Positions 36,253-45,412 of a stretch of DNA of 64,000 bases are shown here, piece by piece. A program made the translations under genes and the position numbers. Location of the stretch: assembly GCF_000263195.1 (NCBI RefSeq), contig NC_018748.1, forward strand, positions 124,001 to 188,000. Reading direction: 5' to 3'. The DNA is from Emticicia oligotrophica DSM 17448 (GTDB lineage: Bacteria > Bacteroidota > Bacteroidia > Cytophagales > Spirosomataceae). Below the pieces are notes generated by a model, which ran no database searches, had not been told where the DNA came from, and saw nothing but the letters and a program-made list of their open reading frames with translations. The stretch's first letter is position 1; every line of letters begins with the position of its first letter.

Positions 36253-36957
36253 ATGTATTCACGTATCCTAAGTGCCATCGTATTATTATTTGCTCTATCG
36301 TGTAGTAAAAGCGAAACGCCATCGCCTGCTGATACAGCGTGGCAGCCAAGCACCATCGATGGACAGTTTGTGTTTAATACTTTCAAAAGTGCTGGCCTAG
36401 GCGGTAGTAGAGGTAAAATTCAAAAATGGTCTCAATCTGAAGTCTATTACTGGTTTGACAATGAGGGTGCAGGAACAAGCTCTTTAGTAGCAATTTCAGA
36501 CAGTGTATTTAATCAAATCAATCAATATACACAATCATGTAAATTCATTAAAACCACTGATGAATCGAAGGCTAATATTAAGATTTTCTCTGGTAGAGAT
36601 ACTGAGTTTGAATCAAAATACAAACTTAGCCTACAGGGAGAACTGCAAGTTGGAGGAACGGCTTTTATGTCGGTAAATTCTAAAAATGAACTTGAAAAAG
36701 TTGTAGTCTGGGTTACACATGTATTTCCTCAACTCGACCGTAGATTAATTACCCGTCATGAAATTGGACATGCCATAGGTTTTTCGCACGTACCAACCAA
36801 ACGTTCGATTATGTGGGATACCATTGACCTTGAGTATAATCCAACCGACTATACTGATGTCGATAAAGATTATATAAAAATACTGTATGATTCACGAACA
36901 AAAGCAGGAATGACACAAGAACAACTTCTACCTGTTTATAAAGATATATTGAAATAG
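36253..36957 (+). CDS. Matrixin-like zinc metalloprotease lipoprotein
   Basis: The 234-residue protein has a lipoprotein signal (lipobox Cys 17, LLFALSCSKS) and the metzincin motif HEIGHAIGFSH (H169, E170, H173, H179) followed by a Met-turn SIMW (M187). The layout and size fit matrixin (M10A) peptidases of bacterial type. It lacks a visible cysteine-switch propeptide. It would act on extracellular or periplasmic proteins. It stands alone, and the hairpin after it points toward clpB on the other strand. Confidence 0.87.
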   Translation: MYSRILSAIVLLFALSCSKSETPSPADTAWQPSTIDGQFVFNTFKSAGLGGSRGKIQKWSQSEVYYWFDNEGAGTSSLVAISDSVFNQINQYTQSCKFIKTTDESKANIKIFSGRDTEFESKYKLSLQGELQVGGTAFMSVNSKNELEKVVVWVTHVFPQLDRRLITRHEIGHAIGFSHVPTKRSIMWDTIDLEYNPTDYTDVDKDYIKILYDSRTKAGMTQEQLLPVYKDILK

Positions 36958-36983
36958 TAGTAAAATGGACTTTACATAAATGT

Positions 36984-37020
36984 AAAAAAAACTCCTGCAA
37001 GAAAATCATCTCACAGGAGT
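36984..37020 (-). terminator. Terminator of clpB
   Basis: ACTCCTG (36991-36997) pairs with CAGGAGT (37014-37020). On the minus strand a T-run (complement of 36984-36990) follows. It lies 45 nt past the clpB stop. Confidence 0.7.
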
Positions 37021-37065
37021 TCTAAACCTAACTAAACCTAATCTAAATTTACCCTATTTACTTAC

Positions 37066-39696
37066 TTATATTACTTCTTCTACTGAAGATATATTTTCAA
37101 AAACAATCTCACCGGCATTATCTACTTCCATCATTACTACTGAATCTTTGAGCACTTTACCCGATAAAATTTGTTTCGATAATTCATTCAAAACTCTACG
37201 TTGAAGTACTCTTTTGAGTGGTCTTGCTCCAAAAGTGATATCGTAACCTTCTTCTCCTAATTTATCTAATACGGCATCACTTGCTTCAAGTGTAATTCCT
37301 TGCTCTGCCAAACGGCTTTGAATTTGTTTGAACTGAATTTGAACAATTCGACGGATATTATTTTTAGTTAATGGGTCGAACAATACAATTTCATCAATAC
37401 GATTTAAAAACTCTGGTCTTACGGAAGCCTTAAGCAAGTTCATTACTTCATTTTTAGCTTCTTCTTTGTAGAATAACTGCCAACCTTTTTCATCCCCTTT
37501 TGACTCAAGATATTTTTCTTGAATAAAATGGCTACCAATATTTGAGGTCATGATGATGATGGTATTTTTAAAGTTTGCCGTACGACCCTTATTATCTGTC
37601 AAACGACCTTCGTCAAGAACCTGCAACAAAATATTCCATACATCTGGATGAGCTTTTTCAATCTCATCTAATAAAATCACACTATAAGGTTTTCTTCTAA
37701 CAGCCTCTGTCAACTGGCCACCCTCATCGTAGCCAACATATCCTGGAGGTGCTCCAACCAAACGGCTTACTGCGTGGCGTTCTTGATATTCACTCATATC
37801 AATCCTAACCATGGCAGAATCATCATTAAATAGATATTCAGCTAAGGCTTTGGCTAATTCGGTCTTTCCAACACCCGTACTTCCTAAGAACAAGAAACTT
37901 CCGATTGGTTTCTTAGGGTCTTGCATACCTGCACGAGAACGTCGAACGGCATCTGCAACCAACTCAATGGCTTCTTCTTGACCAGCTACTCTCCTTCGTA
38001 ATTCATCTTCAAGGTGTAAAAGCTTTTCACGCTCACTTTGAAGCATCTTTGTAACTGGAACACCCGTCCAACGAGCAACGACTTCGGCAATATTCTCAGC
38101 AGTTACTTCTTCGTTCAATAAATTCGCTGGCTGTTCATTATTAGCCGATTGAATTTCATTCAAGCGATTATTGGCTTCTATTAATTTTCCGTAACGAATT
38201 TCAGCTACTTTACCGTAATCGCCAGAACGTTCAGCTTGTTCAGCTTCAATTTTTAATTGTTCAATTTGTTCTTTTAAAGAGCGTAATTCATTCAATGAAC
38301 CTTTTTCATTTTCCCACTTCGATTTTAAATCATTGCGTTTTTCACTTAATTCCGCAATATCTTTATTTAGAACCGCTTCTTTTTCACGATTATTCTCACG
38401 TCGAATCGCTTCTCTTTCAATTTCAAGTTGCATGATTCGACGATTTAATTCATCTAATTCTTCTGGAACAGAATCCATCTCCAAACGTAATTTTGAAGCG
38501 GCCTCGTCCATTAAGTCGATAGCTTTATCAGGTAAAAATCTATCAGAAATGTATCTATCTGATAACTCAACTGCGGCAATTACTGCATCATCTTGAATAC
38601 GTACGCCGTGATGAAGCTCATATTTTTCTTTGATTCCACGTAAGATTGAAATGGCATCTTGCACATTTGGTTCATCAACTACTACCGATTGGAAACGACG
38701 CTCAAGAGCTTTATCTTTCTCAATATATTTTTGGTATTCGTTTAAGGTAGTTGCACCAATTGTATGCAATTCTCCACGAGAAAGTGCCGGTTTCAATAAA
38801 TTTGCCGCATCCATCGCTCCATCTCCTCCTGCTCCTGCTCCTACTAGCGTATGAATTTCATCAATAAACAAAATCATTTCGCCGTTTGAATCAGTTACCT
38901 CTTTGATAACTGCCTTTAAGCGTTCTTCAAATTCTCCTTTATATTTTGCACCTGCAATCAACAAACCCATGTCAAGCGACACGATGGTTTTAGTTTTTAA
39001 GTTTTCTGGAACATCTCCAGAAACAATTCTTTGGGCTAAACCTTCAACAATGGCAGTTTTACCAACTCCAGGTTCTCCCAAAAGTATTGGGTTATTTTTA
39101 GTACGGCGAGAAAGAATTTGTAGAACCCTACGAATTTCATCATCACGTCCGATTACGGGGTCAATTTTGCCTTTTCGTGCTAAATCATTTAGATTTTTGC
39201 TGTAACGAGAAAGGGCTTGATAAGTATTTTCAGCGTTTTGTTCTTTCACAGTGTTATTTCCTCTTAATTCTTTAATAGCTCCTTTTAAGTTTTTTTCATT
39301 CAAATTATTCTCCTTCAATAAACTCGCAACCGAGTCTTTTCCTCCAACCAAACTCAAAAGTAAAGTCTCGACACTTACATATTCATCACCCAATTCTTTC
39401 ATTAAATTGGATGCACGGCTAAATGCCTGTGCGGTATCATTGCTCAAATAAACTTGCCCATTATTATTTCCTGAAACTTTTGGGTAAGCAGCAACAATAT
39501 TTTCGAGCTTAGGTTGTATGTTTTCTTTTTTTGCATCAACCTTTTTTAGTAAAAAGGTTGCAGTATTTGCATCTTCCTCAAGAATAGCTTTTAAAATATG
39601 ACCTGTTTCTATGGCCTGTTGGCCGCTTCCCATAGCAATTTCAGATGCTTTCTGAATCACCTCTTGGGCCTTAATTGTATATTGATTAAAATTCAT
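37066..39696 (-). CDS. clpB: ATP-dependent chaperone ClpB
   Basis: ClpB is the ring-shaped disaggregase that works with DnaK to rescue aggregated proteins. The 876-residue protein has the Clp_N repeats (about 1-145), AAA1 with Walker A GEPGVGKT and Walker B ILFIDE, a long coiled-coil middle domain (about 400-530) and AAA2 with [13 protein letters not shown] and [11 protein letters not shown]. It ends in the C-terminal D2-small domain ([15 protein letters not shown]). The middle domain separates it from ClpA and ClpC. It is a lone gene with a long AT-rich upstream region. Confidence 0.97.
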   Translation of the reverse strand: MNFNQYTIKAQEVIQKASEIAMGSGQQAIETGHILKAILEEDANTATFLLKKVDAKKENIQPKLENIVAAYPKVSGNNNGQVYLSNDTAQAFSRASNLMKELGDEYVSVETLLLSLVGGKDSVASLLKENNLNEKNLKGAIKELRGNNTVKEQNAENTYQALSRYSKNLNDLARKGKIDPVIGRDDEIRRVLQILSRRTKNNPILLGEPGVGKTAIVEGLAQRIVSGDVPENLKTKTIVSLDMGLLIAGAKYKGEFEERLKAVIKEVTDSNGEMILFIDEIHTLVGAGAGGDGAMDAANLLKPALSRGELHTIGATTLNEYQKYIEKDKALERRFQSVVVDEPNVQDAISILRGIKEKYELHHGVRIQDDAVIAAVELSDRYISDRFLPDKAIDLMDEAASKLRLEMDSVPEELDELNRRIMQLEIEREAIRRENNREKEAVLNKDIAELSEKRNDLKSKWENEKGSLNELRSLKEQIEQLKIEAEQAERSGDYGKVAEIRYGKLIEANNRLNEIQSANNEQPANLLNEEVTAENIAEVVARWTGVPVTKMLQSEREKLLHLEDELRRRVAGQEEAIELVADAVRRSRAGMQDPKKPIGSFLFLGSTGVGKTELAKALAEYLFNDDSAMVRIDMSEYQERHAVSRLVGAPPGYVGYDEGGQLTEAVRRKPYSVILLDEIEKAHPDVWNILLQVLDEGRLTDNKGRTANFKNTIIIMTSNIGSHFIQEKYLESKGDEKGWQLFYKEEAKNEVMNLLKASVRPEFLNRIDEIVLFDPLTKNNIRRIVQIQFKQIQSRLAEQGITLEASDAVLDKLGEEGYDITFGARPLKRVLQRRVLNELSKQILSGKVLKDSVVMMEVDNAGEIVFENISSVEEVI

Positions 39697-39893
39697 AGCT
39701 CTTTATTTTTAAGGCTTTTAATGCTGAATAAGTTGTGTTTATTAATTTATTTTTTTACAATACTCTATTCATCAAAAAGTATGCAGATTTTAATTTTCGG
39801 AAATATTGACAGAATAACATTAAAAACAATTAATTTTTCAAGACAAAAAGGCAGAAAATATCTAATTTTTGTCAAACCCATTGACAATATTGC

Positions 39894-39924
39894 ATAAAAA
39901 AAGCGATGTGCATGACACATCGCT
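39894..39924 (-). terminator. Terminator of the small membrane protein gene
   Basis: AGCGATGTG (39902-39910) pairs with CACATCGCT (39916-39924). On the minus strand a T-run follows. Confidence 0.88.
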
Positions 39925-39959
39925 CCTTCAAAATTTATATTTGGTTTAAGGGAAATATC

Positions 39960-40250
39960 TTAGAAAAATCTTGTAAAAGCAGTTACAACAAATACAAAGA
40001 TTGAAGCCCACATAGGCACTCTACGAGCTTTATAAGTAGCTAACTTGAAAACTTTTAAATATTCTAAACGAAGCCACACACCCACTGCCAACAACAAGCA
40101 AAGGGCCGAACTTGCAAACTTGAAAGCTACTGCATGCATTGGCTCAGTAGAAAAATACAGGAATAAATTTACTAACAATATTAGGCTTCCTAGTAGTGCA
40201 AAAACCTTAAATGTCCATGTGTAAGTTTCTTTATCTATACTATTTCTCAT
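39960..40250 (-). CDS. Small membrane protein of unknown function
   Basis: The 96-residue protein has three hydrophobic segments (about 14-33, 42-60 and 77-93) and a basic linker (KLATYKARRVPMW). No family is recognised. It is a single-gene unit with its own promoter (TTG-N21-TATGTTTG at 40271-40302) and terminator, which supports it as a real gene. Confidence 0.72.
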   Translation of the reverse strand: MRNSIDKETYTWTFKVFALLGSLILLVNLFLYFSTEPMHAVAFKFASSALCLLLAVGVWLRLEYLKVFKLATYKARRVPMWASIFVFVVTAFTRFF

Positions 40251-40270
40251 GATTTTGTTGTTTTATGATA

Positions 40271-40302
40271 CAAACATAATATAAAAATCTGATACTTGTC
40301 AA
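40271..40302 (-). promoter_or_regulatory. Promoter of the small membrane protein gene
   Basis: On the minus strand it reads TTG-N21-TATGTTTG, a good -33/-7 match. The -7 box is 21 nt before the ATG. Confidence 0.6.
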
Positions 40303-40592
40303 GTATTTTCAAAATTATTTTGCAAAAAACATATATCACAAAATAATATTTGGCACGCAATCTTTTAATAGTAATTTTAATTATTAGAATAATACAATAT
40401 TTTTTGTTAGTTATAGAAAAAATAGGTTTCATTTTTTATCATTTTCACATATTTTTTATCATTTAATTAAAAAATACGTATAATATTAAATATCTATTTT
40501 TAGTATCAAATAATTGTATATTTCTAATATTAAAGCATTTATTTAAAAAGTATCAGGAAACTTTCAGATTAGTCTAAGCGTTAGAAAAATAT
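40303..40592. other. AT-rich divergent spacer
   Basis: This 290-nt stretch lies between the leftward small-membrane-protein promoter and the osmC -7 box, within a 378-nt gene-free region. It is very AT-rich with short homopolymer runs. I see no ORF, tRNA or strong hairpin. Confidence 0.5.
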
Positions 40593-40600
40593 TACCTTTG
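40593..40600 (+). promoter_or_regulatory. Candidate -7 element of the OsmC-family gene
   Basis: TACCTTTG matches TAnnTTTG and lies 28 nt before the ATG. A clear -33 TTG is missing. Confidence 0.45.
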
Positions 40601-40628
40601 TAATAAAGAAACTTATAGAGCTAAGCAG

Positions 40629-41048
40629 ATGAAAGTAGAACTTGTAAGAGTAGATGACGCATTCCATTTTGAAGCTGTTGGAGTAGCTGGTACTATCAAC
40701 CATATGGATGCCAATGTTGATATTGGTGGTCATAATTTAGGAGCACGTCCAATGGAAATGCTTTTGATGGGATTAGGTGGCTGTACGGCCATTGATGTAA
40801 TTTTGATTCTGAAAAAACAACGTCAAGTAATTGAGGATTTCAGAATTACGGTTGATGGGGAACGCGTAAAGATTGAAGGAACTGAAATGAGTCCATTCCG
40901 TAAGATAAATATTCACTTTGCTTTAAAAGGTCAACTCGACCAAGGTAAAGTAGAAAGAGCTATTCAGCTTTCTATGGAAAAGTATTGTTCGGCTACTGCT
41001 CAATTCAGAGCTTCTGCTGAGATAACGCATACTTTATCTATCAATTAA
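40629..41048 (+). CDS. OsmC/Ohr family protein
   Basis: The 139-residue protein has the OsmC-fold layout with two reactive cysteines: C52 in GLGGCTAIDV and C120 in MEKYCSA. These form the thiol peroxidase pair in OsmC and Ohr proteins that remove organic hydroperoxides. The close blocks GARPMEMLLMGLGGC and KVERAIQLSMEKYC are typical of the YhfA-like OsmC group. It is cytoplasmic. Confidence 0.92.
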   Translation: MKVELVRVDDAFHFEAVGVAGTINHMDANVDIGGHNLGARPMEMLLMGLGGCTAIDVILILKKQRQVIEDFRITVDGERVKIEGTEMSPFRKINIHFALKGQLDQGKVERAIQLSMEKYCSATAQFRASAEITHTLSIN

Positions 41049-41107
41049 AATTAATGGTATAATATTTGGAGTACAGTATTCAACTCTGTATTGTAAAATA
41101 TTTTATC

Positions 41108-41293
41108 ATGAAAAATTTAATTGTCACATTAGTATTGGTAGTATCTTCTGCCACTGTGGTATTAGCCATCGACAACGAAAAAATCGGACGAAAAGCACGC
41201 CGTGAAACAGCAAAAAAAGAAATGAAATGCTGCGATAAAGCAATGGAAAAAGAATGTAGAAAAGAAAGTAAAGCTTACAACAAAATAAATAAT
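41108..41293 (+). CDS. Small secreted Cys/Lys-rich protein (62 aa)
   Basis: I choose the ATG at 41108 because it gives a clean signal peptide (MKNLIVTLVLVVSSATVVLA) with mature start at IDNEK. The 42-residue mature part is basic and helical, with three cysteines (KCCDKAMEKECRK). The paired and single cysteines could bind a metal or cross-link, but no family is known to me. It follows osmC after 59 nt and has its own terminator (41301-41338). Confidence 0.62.
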
Positions 41294-41300
41294 TAAAATA

Positions 41301-41338
41301 AAAAGAAGGTCGGTAAATATTTACTGACCTTCTTTTTT
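41301..41338 (+). terminator. Terminator after the small Cys-rich protein gene
   Basis: AAAAGAAGGTC pairs with GACCTTCTTTT; the loop holds a second internal hairpin GTAAATATTTAC. A T-run follows. Confidence 0.9.
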
Positions 41339-41404
41339 ACTTTTGGTTGTAGAATAAATATTGTTTTTCTTAAATTGCCACAAGAAATATATGTTCTAAC
41401 CTAA

Positions 41405-42217
41405 ATGACCAAAAAAGCTCCTTTAAGAAAAAAGATACACGGAATTCTCGAAATTACGTGGCATCAAAAACTTGGCCTGAGTTTTTGGATAAACATATTT
41501 CTGACGGTCATCATTTCGCTTAATGCAGTGGCGATTATCATTGATACAGTGCCAAGTATTCATAAAAAATACCACAGTTTATTAGTAGATTTTGAAGTAT
41601 TTTCGGTCGTTGTTTTTACCATTGAATACATCCTTCGATTATGGTCATGTGTAGATGACCCTCATTTTTCACATCCAGTAAAAGGACGAATAAAATTTAT
41701 TTTTTCGGCTTGGGGTTTGGTAGATTTGTTATCTATTTTACCTTTCTATGCTAGTTTTTTCTTAACAGACCTTGGATTTATTCGTATTCTTCGTTTGCTT
41801 CGAATGCTTCGCCTTTTTAGGGTTAGTAAGTATTTTCATGCCCTAAAAATTATTCAAAAAGTAATTAAAGAAAAACAAGAAGAACTTATCTTGAGCTTTG
41901 TTTTTATTATATTTGTATTGATTATTTCTTCGAGTACTCTTTATTACTTCGAACACGAAACTCAACCTAGAAAGTTTTCGAGTATTCCTGAAACCATGTG
42001 GTGGTGTGTGAATGCCATGACAACCGTTGGTGATGCCGATTACCGACCTATCACTCCTATTGGCAAAATCATTGGTGGCATTATTTCTATACTTGGAGTA
42101 GCTCTTTTTGCCTTACCTACAGGTATATTGGCCTCGGGTTTTGCGGAACAAATAAGGCGACAAAAACCCAGCATTAAGTGCCCTCATTGTGGAAATGAGT
42201 TCAATCATACACATTAA
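41405..42217 (+). CDS. Voltage-gated potassium-channel-like ion transporter
   Basis: The 270-residue protein has six membrane segments in the Kv-type layout. S4 carries five arginines at every third position (R127, R130, R133, R136, R139, within FIRILRLLRMLRLFRV). The pore helix reads ETMWWCVNAMTTVG. The selectivity filter reads TTVGDADYRP (206-215) where canonical K+ channels have TVGYGD, so the second aromatic and glycine are replaced by Asp and Ala. S6 contains GVALFALPTGILASGF. The C-terminus ends in a CPHC zinc-knuckle (C259, C262). The channel is likely in the inner membrane; its ion selectivity cannot be assumed. Confidence 0.85.
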   Translation: MTKKAPLRKKIHGILEITWHQKLGLSFWINIFLTVIISLNAVAIIIDTVPSIHKKYHSLLVDFEVFSVVVFTIEYILRLWSCVDDPHFSHPVKGRIKFIFSAWGLVDLLSILPFYASFFLTDLGFIRILRLLRMLRLFRVSKYFHALKIIQKVIKEKQEELILSFVFIIFVLIISSSTLYYFEHETQPRKFSSIPETMWWCVNAMTTVGDADYRPITPIGKIIGGIISILGVALFALPTGILASGFAEQIRRQKPSIKCPHCGNEFNHTH

Positions 42218-42219
42218 GA

Positions 42220-42250
42220 TTGTTTTTCGATAGTACCATGCTTATCTTTG
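42220..42250 (+). promoter_or_regulatory. Promoter of purK
   Basis: TTG-N20-TATCTTTG lies just upstream of purK. The last three bases of the -7 box are the TTG at 42248, which opens a longer frame; the box therefore decides that purK starts later. Confidence 0.6.
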
Positions 42251-42268
42251 CACAAAAAATTTCCATTC

Positions 42269-43414
42269 GTGCAATTCAATAACACTCAGAAACTTGGAAT
42301 TCTTGGCGGTGGCCAATTAGGCAGAATGATTATTCAGGCTGCCATCGACTTCGACTTCACTATAAAATCGCTCGACCCAGACCCAGACGCTCCTTGCAAA
42401 TTTATTGCACACGAGTTTGTAAATGGCTCATTGAAAGATTTCGATACAGTGATGGCTTTTGGTCAAGATTGTGATATCATCACTATCGAAATTGAAAATG
42501 TGAGTATCGAAGCACTGGAAGCTTTACAAAATCAAGGAAAATTGGTTTATCCACAACCTTCTGTTCTTCGACTCATTCAAGATAAAAGAATACAAAAGCA
42601 ATTTTATAAAGAAAATAATCTTCCAACCGCTGATTTTATTCTTACTAACGACCGTGCCGATGTAAGCAATTACAAGGATTTTCTTCCGGCCGTCCACAAA
42701 CTTGGTACTGGAGGCTATGATGGCAAAGGTGTTCAAGTCATTCGTACGGAAGCTGATTTTGCTAAAGCATTCGACCAGCCCAGCGTATTAGAGAAAATGG
42801 TTGATTTTGAAAAAGAATTGGCTGTAATCGTAGCACGGAATCCAAGTGGCGAATGTAAGACTTTTCCCGTAGTTGAAATGGTTTTTCATCCTGAAGCAAA
42901 TTTGGTTGAATACCTATTTGCACCAGCCGAAATCAATGCCGAAATTGAAAAACAAGCTGAGGATGTAGCTATTCGCACGGCAGAAGCGTTTGGGGTTGTA
43001 GGATTGTTAGCTGTTGAGATGTTTTTAACAAAAGATGGGCAAATATTGATAAACGAAGTAGCACCACGCCCACACAATAGCGGTCATCAAAGTATCAGAG
43101 CAAATGATGTTTCACAATATGAGCAACACCTGAGAGCTATTTTTGACTTGCCTTTGGGTAGTACAATTGCACATTCGAAAGCTGCAATGGTTAATCTTTT
43201 GGGAGAAGATGGTTATTCTGGTGAGGCCGTTTATGAGGGGATGAATGATATTCTGGCGATTGAAGGTGTACACCCTTTCTTGTATGGTAAGAAATTAACC
43301 AAACCTTTCAGAAAAATGGGGCATATCACGATTATAGACCAAAATTTTGATAAATTAAAAGAAAAGGTCAATTTTGTAAAAGAAAAACTAAAGGTAATAT
43401 CAAGAAATGAATAA
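42269..43414 (+). CDS. purK: N5-carboxyaminoimidazole ribonucleotide synthase
   Basis: PurK uses ATP to add bicarbonate to AIR, making N5-CAIR in purine synthesis. The ATP-grasp protein is 381 residues from the GTG at 42269 (MQFNNTQKLGILGGGQLGRM). It has the N-terminal pre-ATP-grasp motif, the ATP-grasp loop KLGTGGYDGKGVQ, EKMVDFEKELAV and the metal site EVAPRPHNSGH. The frame continues to a TTG at 42248, but that TTG belongs to the -7 box (TATCTTTG). purE follows 129 nt downstream. Confidence 0.95.
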   Translation: MQFNNTQKLGILGGGQLGRMIIQAAIDFDFTIKSLDPDPDAPCKFIAHEFVNGSLKDFDTVMAFGQDCDIITIEIENVSIEALEALQNQGKLVYPQPSVLRLIQDKRIQKQFYKENNLPTADFILTNDRADVSNYKDFLPAVHKLGTGGYDGKGVQVIRTEADFAKAFDQPSVLEKMVDFEKELAVIVARNPSGECKTFPVVEMVFHPEANLVEYLFAPAEINAEIEKQAEDVAIRTAEAFGVVGLLAVEMFLTKDGQILINEVAPRPHNSGHQSIRANDVSQYEQHLRAIFDLPLGSTIAHSKAAMVNLLGEDGYSGEAVYEGMNDILAIEGVHPFLYGKKLTKPFRKMGHITIIDQNFDKLKEKVNFVKEKLKVISRNE

Positions 43415-43543
43415 TGTAAAATGAATAAAGAGAATTAGCTGAACGCTGTATCCTTTTATTCGATGAACTTTCCAGAAGTAACTCTTTTGAAAGTAAACGA
43501 AACACATTGTACATTTTGCATTATTAATTATACATTCAATAAA

Positions 43544-44026
43544 ATGGTTGGAATCATCATGGGTAGCCTCTCAGACTGGAAAGTGATGTCGGGAGCAGTA
43601 GAAATGTTAGAACAGTTTGGAATACCATACGAAAAAGAGGTAGTTTCCGCACACCGTACACCACAAAAAATGCTTGATTATGCTCACTCAGCTCGACGCC
43701 GTGGCTTAAAAGTAATTATTGCAGGAGCAGGTGGAGCAGCACATTTACCTGGAATGGTTTCATCAAGCACTACCCTTCCCGTAATTGGAGTTCCGATTAA
43801 ATCAAGTAATTCAATTGATGGCTGGGATTCAATTCTTTCAATTTTACAAATGCCAGCAGGTGTACCAGTAGCTACGGTATCTCTCAATGGTGCTAAAAAT
43901 GCGGGTATATTAGCTGCTCAAATCTTAGGAGCAAGCGATGAAGAAATAGCCAAAAAATTAAGAGCATATAGCGAAGGATTGAAGGATTTAGTAGAAGAGA
44001 TGAATGAAGAATTAAAGAAAAGCTAA
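43544..44026 (+). CDS. purE: N5-CAIR mutase
   Basis: PurE moves the carboxylate of N5-CAIR to C4 to give CAIR. The 160-residue protein (start [15 protein letters not shown] at 43544) has the class I features: GSLSDW near the N-terminus, SAHRTP in the active-site loop, [11 protein letters not shown] and the [19 protein letters not shown] block. The frame extends 27 codons upstream, but these residues are not PurE-like. It is the partner of purK in the same direction. Confidence 0.96.
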   Translation: MVGIIMGSLSDWKVMSGAVEMLEQFGIPYEKEVVSAHRTPQKMLDYAHSARRRGLKVIIAGAGGAAHLPGMVSSSTTLPVIGVPIKSSNSIDGWDSILSILQMPAGVPVATVSLNGAKNAGILAAQILGASDEEIAKKLRAYSEGLKDLVEEMNEELKKS

Positions 44027-44195
44027 GTTTTAGAAATTATGTAAGCACTAACTAAAACACTAATAGTCAAATAACTGTTTGATTATCAAGTTGTATTGTA
44101 TTCTTACTTATAAAATCTTACTTTTGTTTAATTGACCTATTGAGCAATAAAAGATACTTGTTTTCCTATTTATAAATTTAAAATTCCCATTTCCC

Positions 44196-44930
44196 ATGCA
44201 GTTTGAAGACCGTGAAAATCGAGAACAACGTAATGAACGTCCGAAAGAAGCAACTCGCAATCTACCAATGGCAGTGTTGTTAGTACTTGTGGGTATTATT
44301 TTTGCTTTACTATATATTGGTTGGAAGTACATGTCTGATGATACTAATGGCAATGAAGACCTCACAGCAGTTCCTGCTGATACCGTTGCCAACGCGATTA
44401 AAAAGCAACCAGAAGAAGAGAAAACGATTGAAGAAGAAACACCTATAAGTAGCTCAACAGCAGAGGCTCTTCCTGAAGTATCTTTAGCAAAAACAGGCAA
44501 TAAAGATGAGGCTTCAGCAACCAAAGAAGAACCTAAAAAAGAAGAGCTAAAGAAAGAAGAAAAAGCGGTTAAAGAGGAGAAAGTAAAAGAAGAAAAAACA
44601 AAAGTTGTTATTCCATCTGGCGGCGAAACCTACACTCATACCGTTGGAGATGGAGAAACATTTTTTGGTATTGCCAACCGCTACAATATGAAAAAAGAAA
44701 CGCTGAAGGCTCTAAATCCAGGTATTGACGAAAATGGTATTAAAGTAGGTGTAACGAAGCTTAAAGTAAGAATTAAAGCCGTTCATACTGTTGGCCCTGG
44801 CGATATTATCAGAGTAGTAAGTAATAAATATGGTGTTTCTCAAACGCTTATTATGCAAGCCAATAAAAAGACTAAAAATTATGCTGCTCGTGGAGAGAAA
44901 CTGATAATCCCATTCTCTGAAAAGCAGTAA
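44196..44930 (+). CDS. LysM-domain membrane protein
   Basis: The 244-residue protein has a short acidic/basic cytoplasmic N-terminus, one membrane helix (about 24-42), a long Glu/Lys/Thr linker (about 50-150) and two C-terminal LysM modules. The first starts YTHTVGDGETFFGIANRYN and the second HTVGPGDIIRVVSNKYGVS. LysM binds N-acetylglucosamine in peptidoglycan, so the protein probably tethers the inner membrane to the wall. No catalytic domain is attached. The 23-residue ending KKTKNYAARGEKLIIPFSEKQ finishes the second LysM strand. Confidence 0.87.
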   Translation: MQFEDRENREQRNERPKEATRNLPMAVLLVLVGIIFALLYIGWKYMSDDTNGNEDLTAVPADTVANAIKKQPEEEKTIEEETPISSSTAEALPEVSLAKTGNKDEASATKEEPKKEELKKEEKAVKEEKVKEEKTKVVIPSGGETYTHTVGDGETFFGIANRYNMKKETLKALNPGIDENGIKVGVTKLKVRIKAVHTVGPGDIIRVVSNKYGVSQTLIMQANKKTKNYAARGEKLIIPFSEKQ

Positions 44931-44947
44931 ATAAGATTATTATTTCA

Positions 44948-44977
44948 AAAAAAGCCATTCGAATGAATGGCTTTTTT
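44948..44977. terminator. Bidirectional terminator
   Basis: AAAGCCATTC pairs with GAATGGCTTT around a GAAT loop, with A and T runs on the two sides. It serves the LysM gene and the convergent DoxX-like gene. Confidence 0.9.
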
Positions 44978-44986
44978 GATAGGATT

Positions 44987-45349
44987 TCAAATCAACCCTT
45001 TATACGTTTCTCTATTGCTATAAACCATGTAGGAATTCATTAGCAGTAGTGCAATTCCAATTCCCGGTGTTTTCGCAATAAATACTTCAAACAATGCAAT
45101 ATTAACCACTATCGGCAGTAGAAGTAACCAAGCTAGTGGACGCTTAAAATTAGCTAGAAGCATCGCTCCAAAAGCAATTTCTAAAATCTTCACAACAGTC
45201 ATGTAACCACTTGACATGAGAATTCCAGCCCAAGTAGCAGCATCGCCCGTCATTTCAGGTTTCGGTAGTAAGTGCACAAAGTGCTCAATACCAAATACAA
45301 AAAATACTAAACCAACAAGGTAAGTGATGATTAAATTTACGATTTTCAT
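44987..45349 (-). CDS. DoxX-like membrane protein
   Basis: The 120-residue protein has four hydrophobic segments. It shows the DoxX-family features FFVFGIEHFV near the first helix, TWAGILMSSGYMTVVKILEIAFGAMLL and LAWLLLLPIVVNIALFEVF. Family members are small quinone- or oxidoreductase-linked membrane proteins, with no assignable reaction here. The gene is alone. Confidence 0.78.
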   Translation of the reverse strand: MKIVNLIITYLVGLVFFVFGIEHFVHLLPKPEMTGDAATWAGILMSSGYMTVVKILEIAFGAMLLANFKRPLAWLLLLPIVVNIALFEVFIAKTPGIGIALLLMNSYMVYSNRETYKGLI

Positions 45350-45412
45350 TTTTTTTTAGGTTCAAACGTTGAAAGAAAAATAATAGACTTAATCAAATCT
45401 ACAATTATTTTT

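Noticed and set aside
38333-39205. Several plus-strand ORFs opposite clpB
   Set aside because: Ser/Arg-rich translations typical of antisense frames of AAA proteins; no independent support.
41066-41107. TTG-initiated 14-residue extension of the small secreted protein
   Set aside because: It would put hydrophilic residues in front of an excellent signal peptide starting at the ATG at 41108.
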